Assembly (NCBI GenBank): GCA_963422775.4
Contig: CAUJSJ030000154.1
Span: 1-64,000 of the forward strand
DNA length: 64,000 nt
Reading direction: 5' to 3'
Origin: Pelomonas sp963422775
GTDB lineage: Bacteria > Pseudomonadota > Gammaproteobacteria > Burkholderiales > Burkholderiaceae_C
Shown here: piece after piece, positions 8,221 through 16,369 of the stretch
How the letters are laid out: every line of letters begins with the position of its first letter
Numbering within the stretch: the stretch's first letter is position 1
Notes under the pieces: generated by a model
Told to the model about the DNA's origin: nothing
Seen by the model: only the letters and a program-made list of their open reading frames with translations
Databases searched by the model: none
Program-made: the position numbers and the translations under genes

Positions 8221-8553
8221 ATGTCCCTGTCCGACGCCGACTACCACGCCAAGGCCCATGCGCTGCTCGCCCGCATCGAGGCGCAGGTCGACGCCTGGTT
8301 GGAGAGCGATGTCGTCGACATCGACAGCCACCGCACCGGTGGCCTGCTGGAGCTCAGCATGCCCGGCGGCAGCAAGATCGTCATCAACACCCAGCCGCCG
8401 TTGCAGGAGGTCTGGCTGGCGGCGCGAGCCGGTGGCTATCACTTCAAGTGGGGCGGCGCGCAGTGGGTCGACCGCGAGGGCCAGGAGTTCTGCGCGCGGC
8501 TGTCGCGCTGCGCGAGCGAGCAGGCCGGGCAGGCGCTGACGTTCAGCGCCTGA
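8221..8553 (+). CDS. cyaY: Iron donor protein CyaY (bacterial frataxin)
   Basis: A 110-residue frataxin homologue. The acidic N-terminal helix (DADYHAKAHALLARIEAQVD, then ESDVVDIDSHRTGG) gives the iron-binding ridge, and the sheet carries INTQPPLQEVWLA and the conserved GGYHFKW. It acts in the cytoplasm as an iron donor or regulator for Fe-S cluster assembly with IscS/IscU. It is divergent from lptM and tail-to-tail with mrcA, its stop codon ending 4 bp before the mrcA stop. Confidence 0.95.
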   Translation: MSLSDADYHAKAHALLARIEAQVDAWLESDVVDIDSHRTGGLLELSMPGGSKIVINTQPPLQEVWLAARAGGYHFKWGGAQWVDREGQEFCARLSRCASEQAGQALTFSA

Positions 8554-8557
8554 GGCG

Positions 8558-10951
8558 CTAGCGTTTGAAGAGGTCCAGGATGGACTTCTTCTCGTCTTCC
8601 GTGGCCGTGCCCGGCACATTCGGTTCGTTGGCCAGCTCCCGCACACCGTTGCCACTGGTGTACTCCTCGTAGAACCACTCGCCGTTCACATTGATGATGC
8701 CCTCCGGCGGCGTCATCTCGTCCACCGGCTTGCCCTTCAGCGCAAAGCCCATGTACTCGATCCAGACCGGCAGGCTCAGGCCCCCGCCCGTCTCGCGGTC
8801 GCCGAGCTTGCGCGGCTGGTCGTAGCCGATCCAGACGATGGCCACCAGGTCTTTCTGGTAGCCGGCGAACCAGGCGTCCATGGAGTCGTTGGTTGTGCCG
8901 GTCTTGCCGTAGATGTCCGGGCGCTTGAGCGTCGCCTGCGCGCGGGCCGCCGTGCCGCTGCGCGTGACCTCCTGCAGCAGGCTGCTCATCAGGAAGGCGT
9001 TGCGCGGCTCGATGGCGCGGGCGCTGTCTGCCAGCGTGACGGGCAAGGCCTCGTAGAGCAGCCGGCCCTTGTTGTCGGTGATCCTCGCAATCAGCTGCGG
9101 CGTCACGCGATACCCGCCGTTGGCGAACACGGCATAGCCCTGGGCCATCTGCATCGGCGTCACCGATCCGGCGCCCAGCGCCATCGTCAGATAGGCCGGG
9201 TGCTTGTCGGCCTCGAAGCCGAAACGCGTGATCCAGTCCTGCGCATACTTCACGCCGATGGAGTGCAGCACGCGGATGGAGACCATGTTCTTGGACTTGG
9301 CCAGCGCCGTGCGCAGCGGCATCGGACCTTCGAACTTGCCGTCGTAGTTCTTCGGCTCCCAGGGCTGGCTGCCGGTCGTGCCGGCGTCGAAGAACAGCGG
9401 CGCGTCGTTGACGACCGTGGCCGGCGTGAAGCCCTTTTCCAGCGCGGCCGAATAGATGAAGGGCTTGAAGCTGGAGCCCGGTTGACGCCAGGCCTGGGTC
9501 ACGTGGTTGAACTTGTTCTTGGCGTAGTCGAAGCCCCCGACCATGGCGTGAACCTGGCCGGTCTTGGGGTCCAGGGACACGAAGGCGCCTTCGACCTCGG
9601 GCAGCTGCGTGATGGTCCACTCGCCGCCGTCCTTTTGCTTGGCACCCTTGACGACGCGGATCACCGCGCCGCGGCGGATGCGCGTCTTGGGGTTGCCCTT
9701 GTCGGACAGGCCCGAGGTGGCGGGCTTCAGACCCTCGCCGAGGATGGCGATGGCCTCGCCGCTTTGCAGCACCGCGGTGACCTTCTTCGGGTCGGCATCG
9801 AGCACGACGGCCGCCAGCAGCTCGTCATTGGCAGGATGGTCGGTCAGCGCCTCGGCGATGCGTGAATCCAGCTCCTTGGCGTCGCTCGGCAGATCGGCAT
9901 AGGCCTCGGGGCCGCGGTAGACCTGGCGCTTCTCGTAGTCCAGGATGCCGCGGCGCAGCGCGCGGTAGGCGGTGTTCTGCTCAGCGCTGTTCAGCGTCAG
10001 ATAGATGTTCAGTCCGCGCGTGTAGGCCTCGTCGCCGTACTGATTGAAGATCAGCTGCCGTGCCGCCTCGGCGACGAATTCGGCATGCGAGACCGATTCC
10101 TGCACCGGCCGGATGCGCAGCTTCTCGGCCTTGGCGGCGTCGCGCTGCTCCTCGGTGATGTAGCCGGTCTCGTACATCCGCTCGATGATGTATTGCTGGC
10201 GGATCGTTGCGCGGCGGGGGTTGTTGATCGGGTTGTAGGCCGACGGCGCCTTGGGCAGGCCGGCCAGCATGGCAGCCTCTGCGACGCTGAGTTTGTCCAG
10301 CGTCTTGCCGAAGTAGATCTCGCTGGCCGCCGCGAAACCATGCGCGCGGTGGCCCAGGAAGATCTGATTCATGTAGATCTCGAGGATCTTCTCCTTGGAC
10401 AGCGCCGATTCGATCTTCAGCGCCAGCAGGATCTCGTAGATCTTGCGCGTGAAGGTCTTCTCGGTGGACAGGTAGAAGTTGCGCGCCACCTGCATCGTGA
10501 TCGTCGAGGCGCCCTGGCTGCGCGATTCGCCCACATTGGCCAGGCCCGCGCGGATGACGCCGAGATAGTCCACGCCACCATGCTGGTAGAAGCGCGCATC
10601 CTCGATGGCCAGCACCGCCTCCTGCATCAGCTTGGGGATCTGCTGGATGGGCAGATAGTTGCGGCGCTCCTCGCCGAATTCGCCCAGAAGCACGCCGTCA
10701 CTGGACAGCACGCGCATCGGCAACTTGGGGCGGTAGTCAGTCAGGCCGCTGATGTCCGGCAGATTCGGGTAGGCCAGGGCCAGGGCCAGGGCCACCAGCA
10801 GCACGACGGCCGCAACGCCTCCGGCCAGCAGGCCCAGGCCCCAAAGCGCCCAACGACCCAGGCGTGGGCTCAGGGGAGTGAGGAACTTGGCGGGAGGCGG
10901 GTTGCCGGCGGGTGAAGGACTGGACACAGCGGATCGGGGCTTGTCATTCAT
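8558..10951 (-). CDS. mrcA: Penicillin-binding protein 1A (bifunctional transglycosylase/transpeptidase)
   Basis: A class A PBP of about 797 residues that polymerises and cross-links peptidoglycan in the periplasm. A single N-terminal membrane anchor (about residues 33-61) precedes the GT51 domain, whose catalytic Glu117 lies in IEDARFYQHGGVD. An insert with OB-like character follows. The transpeptidase domain has the SxxK serine (Ser493 in GSSFKPF), the SKN triad (AKSKNMVS) and KTGTTN. The ATG at 10951 is favoured over the in-frame GTG at 10978, because a TATAAT at 10998-11003 would leave the GTG a leader of only about 13 nt. It is divergent from pilM, the classic proteobacterial arrangement. 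Confidence 0.95.
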   Translation of the reverse strand: MNDKPRSAVSSPSPAGNPPPAKFLTPLSPRLGRWALWGLGLLAGGVAAVVLLVALALALAYPNLPDISGLTDYRPKLPMRVLSSDGVLLGEFGEERRNYLPIQQIPKLMQEAVLAIEDARFYQHGGVDYLGVIRAGLANVGESRSQGASTITMQVARNFYLSTEKTFTRKIYEILLALKIESALSKEKILEIYMNQIFLGHRAHGFAAASEIYFGKTLDKLSVAEAAMLAGLPKAPSAYNPINNPRRATIRQQYIIERMYETGYITEEQRDAAKAEKLRIRPVQESVSHAEFVAEAARQLIFNQYGDEAYTRGLNIYLTLNSAEQNTAYRALRRGILDYEKRQVYRGPEAYADLPSDAKELDSRIAEALTDHPANDELLAAVVLDADPKKVTAVLQSGEAIAILGEGLKPATSGLSDKGNPKTRIRRGAVIRVVKGAKQKDGGEWTITQLPEVEGAFVSLDPKTGQVHAMVGGFDYAKNKFNHVTQAWRQPGSSFKPFIYSAALEKGFTPATVVNDAPLFFDAGTTGSQPWEPKNYDGKFEGPMPLRTALAKSKNMVSIRVLHSIGVKYAQDWITRFGFEADKHPAYLTMALGAGSVTPMQMAQGYAVFANGGYRVTPQLIARITDNKGRLLYEALPVTLADSARAIEPRNAFLMSSLLQEVTRSGTAARAQATLKRPDIYGKTGTTNDSMDAWFAGYQKDLVAIVWIGYDQPRKLGDRETGGGLSLPVWIEYMGFALKGKPVDEMTPPEGIINVNGEWFYEEYTSGNGVRELANEPNVPGTATEDEKKSILDLFKR

Positions 10952-10997
10952 GAACCGGCGGGGCGCGCCCGAGAGCACGTTGGGAAGAGGCAGCGGA

Positions 10998-11003
10998 TTA
11001 TAG
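10998..11003 (-). promoter_or_regulatory. Probable mrcA promoter (-10 element)
   Basis: The minus strand shows a perfect TATAAT with no good -35 at standard spacing. Two short inverted repeats lie just upstream: GCACT/AGTGC around an ATCG loop, and CGCTTTTAAGCG. These could bind a regulator. The 256-bp mrcA-pilM gap otherwise holds only the opposing pilM promoter. Confidence 0.45.
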
Positions 11004-11167
11004 GAAGCACTATCGAGTGCGCTTTTAAGCGACGCGTGGCGCCAAAGGCTGTGCCAAACGACCGCTTCCCATGTGTTTTTCAGGAGCTTGCAAGTCAGTT
11101 GAATCGTGTATGTTTAGCAACGTGGCGTTACCAGCTCGGGCCGGATTTCCGTTCGGTGTCAACGGCT

Positions 11168-11196
11168 TTGCTGCTAGCATTCAAGTAACTTATTAA
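11168..11196 (+). promoter_or_regulatory. Probable pilM operon promoter
   Basis: TTGCTG (11168-11173) and TATTAA (11191-11196) have exactly 17 bp between them, a good sigma-70 match. The predicted start near 11203 gives a leader of about 32 nt before ATG 11235. Confidence 0.6.
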
Positions 11197-11234
11197 TAGT
11201 CCGATACGTAACTCGCGTGTCGGGAACAAAGGGC

Positions 11235-12314
11235 ATGGGAATACTTGACGCACTTTTGGGTCGCAAGCACCCCCCCCTGATTGGCCTGGATATCAGTTCA
11301 TCCAGCGTCAAGCTGGTGGAACTGAGCCAGACCAAGAGTGGCGAATTCGTGTTGGAGCGTTTCGCCAGCGAGCCGTTCGAGAAAGGCTGGATCGCCGACG
11401 GCCAGATCGAGAAGTTCGATGAGGTCGCGGATGCAGTTCGCCGAGTGGTCTCGCGCAGCGGCAGCAAGACGCGCGACGCAGCCCTGGCGATGCCGCAATC
11501 GGCCGTCATCACGAAGAAGATCATGTTGCCCGCCGGCCTGCGCGAGGAAGAGCTCGAACTGCAGGTCGAGGCCGAGGCCAACCAATACATCCCTTTCTCG
11601 CTGGACGAGGTGAGTCTGGATTTTTGCGTCATCGGCCCCAGCCCGACCTCGGTGGGCGACGTCGAGGTGCTGATCGCCGCGTCCCGCAAGGACCGCGTGC
11701 AGGACCGCCAAGGCCTGGCCGAAGCGGCTGGCCTGCGTCCCGTCGTGCTGGACATCGAGTCGCATGCCTCGCGCATGGCCATGGGCAGGCTCATCGCTGC
11801 GCTGCCCAACGAGGGCAAGGACGCCCTCGTCGCGCTGTTCGAGATCGGCGCCGACACGACCAGCTTGAAGGTGCTGCGCGACGACGAGCTGCTGTATGAC
11901 CGCGATCAATCCTTCGGCGGTTCGCAGCTGACACAGCTCATTTCACGCCAGTACGGTTTTTCCTTCGAGGAGGCCGAGCAGAAGAAGCTCGCCAACGAAC
12001 TGCCTGAAGACTACGAGAGCAGCGTGCTCAACCCCTTCGTCGACAGTCTGTCGCAGGAAATTGGCCGGGCGCTGCAGTACTTCTTCACCAGCACGCCACA
12101 CCACAAGGTGCACTACGTGATGCTGGCCGGCGGCACAGCCACGCTGCCCGGCCTCAAGGAGCGCGTGACCGACCTGACCGGCTTTGCCTGCATGGTGGTC
12201 AATCCCTTCGAGAACATGGCGATGGGTTCGGCGGTGCGTGAGCCGAAGCTGCGCCGTGAGGCGCCGTCTTATCTGACCGCCTGCGGCCTCGCGATGCGGA
12301 GGTTCTTCCAGTGA
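11235..12314 (+). CDS. pilM: Type IV pilus assembly ATPase-like protein PilM
   Basis: A 359-residue cytoplasmic protein with the actin/FtsA-like fold that binds the N-terminus of PilN and anchors the pilus alignment complex. It opens with MGILDALLGRKHPPLIGLDI, the family's phosphate-binding strand, and later carries the nucleotide-site segment VMLAGGTATLPGL. ATG 11235 is preferred over GTG 11217 since family members begin at MGI. AAAGGG lies just upstream. This is the first gene of pilMNOPQ; its stop overlaps the pilN start (GTGA). Confidence 0.94.
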   Translation: MGILDALLGRKHPPLIGLDISSSSVKLVELSQTKSGEFVLERFASEPFEKGWIADGQIEKFDEVADAVRRVVSRSGSKTRDAALAMPQSAVITKKIMLPAGLREEELELQVEAEANQYIPFSLDEVSLDFCVIGPSPTSVGDVEVLIAASRKDRVQDRQGLAEAAGLRPVVLDIESHASRMAMGRLIAALPNEGKDALVALFEIGADTTSLKVLRDDELLYDRDQSFGGSQLTQLISRQYGFSFEEAEQKKLANELPEDYESSVLNPFVDSLSQEIGRALQYFFTSTPHHKVHYVMLAGGTATLPGLKERVTDLTGFACMVVNPFENMAMGSAVREPKLRREAPSYLTACGLAMRRFFQ

Positions 12315-12913
12315 TCTTGATCAACCTGCTGCCCTACCGCGAAGAGCGGCGCAAGCGGCGCAAGACGGCTTTTTTCATCGGACTGGGCATAGCGGGCTTG
12401 GCAGGGGCTGGCGTGGTCGGCGCCTTCTTCGTGCTGCTGCAGTTCCTGACGACGGAGCAGCAGTCGCACAACCAGTACATCCAGAACGAGATCACGCGCC
12501 TGGAGGCGCAGATCAAGGACATCGCGGATCTGAAGACCGAGATCGAGTCGCTCAAGTCCCGCCAGCGCGCCGTTGAGGATCTGCAGACCGACCGCAACAC
12601 GCCCGTGCAGTTGCTGAACGACCTGGCCCGGCTCGCCCCTGAGGGCATCTATCTGACGGCCATTCGCCAGGACAGCAAGGTCGTCACCGTCAGCGGCATT
12701 GCGCAGACGAACGAACGTGTGTCCGAGTTCCTGCGCAACGTGTCGCGCAGTTCCGAATGGCTGGACAAGCCCGATCTCATCGAAGTCAAGTTGGCCAGCG
12801 TCACGACGAACACGCGCGACGCGCGCCGGCTGCTCGACTTCTCGATGAAGGTCTCGATCAAGGCCCCGCCGCGCGAAGCCGCACCGGGTGCTTCTGCGCC
12901 CAAGAAGAGCTGA
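12311..12913 (+). CDS. pilN: Type IV pilus inner-membrane protein PilN
   Basis: A 200-residue bitopic protein. The N-terminal ILINLLPYREERRKRRK is the conserved motif that docks into PilM. A membrane helix follows (about residues 22-46), then a coiled coil rich in Glu/Gln/Ile (about 48-95) and a periplasmic ferredoxin-like domain that pairs with PilO. It starts at GTG 12311, inside the pilM stop codon. Confidence 0.94.
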   Translation: MILINLLPYREERRKRRKTAFFIGLGIAGLAGAGVVGAFFVLLQFLTTEQQSHNQYIQNEITRLEAQIKDIADLKTEIESLKSRQRAVEDLQTDRNTPVQLLNDLARLAPEGIYLTAIRQDSKVVTVSGIAQTNERVSEFLRNVSRSSEWLDKPDLIEVKLASVTTNTRDARRLLDFSMKVSIKAPPREAAPGASAPKKS

Positions 12914-12919
12914 CCGACC

Positions 12920-13606
12920 ATGGCCACCTCCACATCCAAATTCGACCTGAATGCGTGGTTCGCCGAACTGGCGGGCCAGTTCCAGGGGCTCAATCCCAAG
13001 GAGCCGGGCCAGTGGCCTTGGCTGCCCAAGCTCGCGTCCGGCCTGGCCGTGATGCTGGCCGTCATTGCGGCGGGCTATGCCTTCGTGCTGTCCGACGTCG
13101 AGGCCGGCCTGGACGCTGAGCGCAACCGCGAGCCGCAGTTGCGCCAGGACTACCAGGCCAAGCTGGCCCAGGCCGTGAACCTGCCCGAACTGCGCAAGCA
13201 GAAGAGCCAGGTCGAGGAGTATGTGACCCAGCTCGAAAAGCAGTTGCCTGGCAAGGCCGAGATCGACTCGCTGCTGTCCGACATCAGCAGTGCGGGGGTC
13301 GGGCGCGGCCTGCAGTTCGAATTGTTCCGCCCGGGCCAGGTGCTCATCAAGGACTACTACGCCGAGCTGCCGATCGCGGTGAAGGTGTCCGGCCGATATC
13401 ACGACATCGGCTCCTTCGCGGCTGATGTGTCCAACCTCTCGCGCATCGTCACCCTGCACAACCTCATCGTCATGGCGCCGAGTGGCCCGCGCGATGCGAA
13501 CGGCCCTCTCACCATGGAGGCCACGGCGCGCACGTATCGCTATCTCGATTCCGCCGAGGTGGCCGAGCAGCGCAAGGCCGCGGCCAAGGCAGGAGCCAAG
13601 AAATGA
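12920..13606 (+). CDS. pilO: Type IV pilus inner-membrane protein PilO
   Basis: A 228-residue partner of PilN. It has a cytoplasmic N-terminus, one membrane helix (about residues 38-58, LASGLAVMLAVIAAGYAFVL), a coiled coil (about 60-115) and a periplasmic domain ending with a Lys/Ala-rich tail. PilN-PilO dimers link PilM to the PilP/PilQ secretin complex. A short 6-bp gap separates it from pilN, and its stop overlaps the pilP start. Confidence 0.93.
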   Translation: MATSTSKFDLNAWFAELAGQFQGLNPKEPGQWPWLPKLASGLAVMLAVIAAGYAFVLSDVEAGLDAERNREPQLRQDYQAKLAQAVNLPELRKQKSQVEEYVTQLEKQLPGKAEIDSLLSDISSAGVGRGLQFELFRPGQVLIKDYYAELPIAVKVSGRYHDIGSFAADVSNLSRIVTLHNLIVMAPSGPRDANGPLTMEATARTYRYLDSAEVAEQRKAAAKAGAKK

Positions 13607-14127
13607 AGCGCCTGCTGATTTCGCTTGCGGGCGCCCTGCTGCTCGGCGGCTGCGGCGGCGACATCGATGAGTTGCGCCAGTGGATGGAGCAGCAGCGCAA
13701 GGAGGCCAAGGCCACCGTTGCGCCCCTGCTGCCGCCCAAGAAATTCCTGCCCCAGCCCTATGAGTCCACCGCCGGCGTGGACCCCTTCAGCCCGCAGAAA
13801 CTCAGCGTCGCGATCAAGCAGGAAGCGGCTCAGCCCAATTCCCTGCTGACGGCTGAAATCAGCCGCCGCAAGGAGCCGCTGGAGGCCTATCCGCTGGACA
13901 CGATGTCCATGGTTGGCAGCCTGACGCGCGACAACAGGCGCTATGCGCTGCTGCGCGTCGACAACCTGCTCTACCAAGTCAAGGCCGGGGACTATCTCGG
14001 CCAGAACTTCGGCCGCATCACCAAGATCAGCGAGACCGAAATCACGTTGCGAGAAGTCGTCCAGGACGCTGCGGGCGAGTGGATCGAGCGCACCAGTACC
14101 CTCCAGCTACAGGAGAAGGGACGATGA
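13603..14127 (+). CDS. pilP: Type IV pilus lipoprotein PilP
   Basis: A 174-residue inner-membrane lipoprotein. The signal peptide ends in the lipobox LGGC (Cys17). A flexible, proline-rich segment (about residues 40-75) binds PilN/PilO, followed by a small beta-sandwich HR domain (MSMVGSLTRDNRRYALLRV onward) that contacts the PilQ N-domains. Its stop codon overlaps the ATG of pilQ (ATGA). Confidence 0.93.
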   Translation: MKRLLISLAGALLLGGCGGDIDELRQWMEQQRKEAKATVAPLLPPKKFLPQPYESTAGVDPFSPQKLSVAIKQEAAQPNSLLTAEISRRKEPLEAYPLDTMSMVGSLTRDNRRYALLRVDNLLYQVKAGDYLGQNFGRITKISETEITLREVVQDAAGEWIERTSTLQLQEKGR

Positions 14128-16310
14128 ATACATTGCAGGAGAGCAAGCCGATGGGCCGTGGCTGGTTACTGGGATTGGCACTCACGCTGCTGGCGACGCC
14201 CGCGGCATGGGCTCAGACGCAGATACGCGCGATCAACTCCAGCCAGCAGGCCGGTGTCGACGTCGTGCGCATCGAGCTGAGCGAGGCACTGACCGCCCTG
14301 CCTGCAGGTTTCACCATTCAGGCGCCGCCGCGCATCGCCATCGACCTGCCCGGTGTCGTGAACGGCATCGGGCGCAACCAGGTCGACATCAACCAAGGCA
14401 ATCTGCGCTCGGCCAACGTCGCGCAGGCCGGTGACCGATCGCGCGTCGTGCTGAACCTGCGCAACGCGTCGGGGTACAAGGCGAAATTGGAGGGCAATTC
14501 CCTCGTCCTCGTACTTGATGCCGCGCCGGCTCAGGCACAGGCTCCGGGCGAACCTGTGCACTTCGCACAGAGCCTGAATGCTGCGCCCCAGGCGCTGCGC
14601 GACATCGACTTCCGTCGTGGTGCCGACAGCGCCGGTCGCGTGGTGGTCAATCTGCCCAGCAATCAGGTCGGTGTCGACATTCAGCAGCAGGGCCAGAACC
14701 TTGTCGTGGAGTTCCTGCGTTCCAGCGTGCCGGAGAACCTGCGTCGCAAGGTGGACGTCGTCGACTTCGGCACCCCGGTGCAGATGATCACGACGACGCA
14801 AGTGGGCGACCGTGTGCGCATGGTTGTCGAACCCAAGGGCAACTGGGAACACAGCGCCTACCAGAGCGACAACCAGTTCGTGCTGGAGGTCCGGCCGCTG
14901 AAGATCGACCCGAACAAGCTGACCCAGGGGCCGGGCTACGCCGGCGACAAGCTGTCGCTGAACTTCCAGAACATCGAGGTTCGTGCGCTGCTGCAGGTCA
15001 TCGCAGATTTCACCAACTTCAACGTTGTCACCAGCGACACCGTGACGGGCAACGTCACCTTGCGTCTGAAGGATGTGCCCTGGGATCAGGCGCTGGACAT
15101 CATCATGCAGGCCAAGGGCCTGGGCTTGAAGAAGTCTGGCAACGTGCTGTGGATAGCGCCCAAGGATGAGCTCGCCGCCAAGGAAAAGCTGGACCTTGAA
15201 TCCAAGGCTGCGATCGCTCAACTGGAGCCGCTGCGGACCCAGTCCTTCCAGCTCAACTACGTGAAGGCGCAGGACATCGCCAACAGCCTGTCCGGTCAGG
15301 CCACTTCCAATAGCTCCGGTGGTGGTAGCGGCAGTTCCGGCGGCAGCACTGGCGGCACGGGCACGCGTGTCCTGTCCGCGCGCGGCAATGTCTTCTTCGA
15401 GCCGCGAACGAATCAACTCTTCGTCTCGGACGTCGCGAGCAAGCTTGAAGAGATCCAGGGCATGATCACCAAGATCGATATCCCGGTGCGCCAGGTGTTG
15501 ATCGAGGCTCGGATCGTCGAGGCCAACGACAAGTTCGGTCGCGCGCTTGGCATGAAGCTTGGCGTCAACGATCTGCGCGGGCAGCAAGGCGGCATCCCGG
15601 GCTACAGCGTCGGTGGCGGCAACTACGTGACTGTGGGCGGTAACTACAGCGGCGTGGGCTCGCAGACCAACCAAGGTATCGCGGCGAACTACAACAACAC
15701 CCAGTTCGTCAACCTGCCGGCCAATACATCGTCCGACAGCTTCAGTGGCGGCACCGCGGCGACAGTGGCCTTGTCCCTCTTCAGCGCGACGGCCAACCGC
15801 TTCCTGAACCTGGAACTTTCCGCGCTGGAATCGGATGGCAAGGGCAAGGTCGTGTCCAGCCCGCGAGTGATCACCGCCGATCAGGTCAAGGCGCTGATCG
15901 AGCAAGGCGAAGAACTGCCCTACCAGGTGGCCACAGCCAGCGGCGCGACGTCCATCGCCTTCCGCAAGGCCAACCTCAAGCTTGAGGTCACGCCGCAGAT
16001 CACGCCTGAGGGCAGCGTCATCCTGAATGTGGACGTCAACAAGGACAGTCGCGGCACGCTGACGCCCCAGGGCTATGCGATCAACACCAAGCACGTCCAG
16101 ACACAGGTGCTGGTCGAAAACGGCGGTACCGTTGTCATCGGCGGCATCTACACCCAGGACGAAGGCGAGACGGTGAACAAGGTGCCCGTGCTGGGCGACG
16201 TACCTTTCCTGGGCAACCTGTTCAAGAACAAGACTCGCACCACCTCCAAGACGGAGCTGCTGATCTTCCTGACGCCCAAGGTCGTCAGTGAGCGGGCGAC
16301 GGTGCGCTGA
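14124..16310 (+). CDS. pilQ: Type IV pilus secretin PilQ
   Basis: A 728-residue outer-membrane secretin through which the pilus exits. It has a signal peptide (residues 1-30, ending AWA), two AMIN domains that bind peptidoglycan (about 33-140 and 150-255), a secretin N1/STN domain (from LSLNFQNIEVRALLQVIADF) and a secretin N-domain interrupted by a Gly/Ser-rich linker encoded near 15308-15366. The C-terminal secretin core contains VLIEARIVEAN and VENGGTVVIGG. ATG 14124 fits a strong GGAGAAGGG site and overlaps the pilP stop; the in-frame GTG at 14079 is not needed. Confidence 0.95.
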   Translation: MNTLQESKPMGRGWLLGLALTLLATPAAWAQTQIRAINSSQQAGVDVVRIELSEALTALPAGFTIQAPPRIAIDLPGVVNGIGRNQVDINQGNLRSANVAQAGDRSRVVLNLRNASGYKAKLEGNSLVLVLDAAPAQAQAPGEPVHFAQSLNAAPQALRDIDFRRGADSAGRVVVNLPSNQVGVDIQQQGQNLVVEFLRSSVPENLRRKVDVVDFGTPVQMITTTQVGDRVRMVVEPKGNWEHSAYQSDNQFVLEVRPLKIDPNKLTQGPGYAGDKLSLNFQNIEVRALLQVIADFTNFNVVTSDTVTGNVTLRLKDVPWDQALDIIMQAKGLGLKKSGNVLWIAPKDELAAKEKLDLESKAAIAQLEPLRTQSFQLNYVKAQDIANSLSGQATSNSSGGGSGSSGGSTGGTGTRVLSARGNVFFEPRTNQLFVSDVASKLEEIQGMITKIDIPVRQVLIEARIVEANDKFGRALGMKLGVNDLRGQQGGIPGYSVGGGNYVTVGGNYSGVGSQTNQGIAANYNNTQFVNLPANTSSDSFSGGTAATVALSLFSATANRFLNLELSALESDGKGKVVSSPRVITADQVKALIEQGEELPYQVATASGATSIAFRKANLKLEVTPQITPEGSVILNVDVNKDSRGTLTPQGYAINTKHVQTQVLVENGGTVVIGGIYTQDEGETVNKVPVLGDVPFLGNLFKNKTRTTSKTELLIFLTPKVVSERATVR

Positions 16311-16327
16311 AGAACCCTTTATTGAAG

Positions 16328-16355
16328 ATGTACCGGCCCTGCAGTAGCGGTACAT
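16328..16355 (+). other. Inverted repeat between pilQ and the Ig-like lipoprotein gene
   Basis: An 8-bp perfect inverted repeat, ATGTACCG (16328-16335) and CGGTACAT (16348-16355), encloses a 12-nt loop. It has no T-run, so it is not a standard terminator. It lies 15 bp before the lipoprotein start and could modulate read-through or mRNA stability. Confidence 0.4.
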
Positions 16356-16369
16356 GGGAGCAAGCAGAC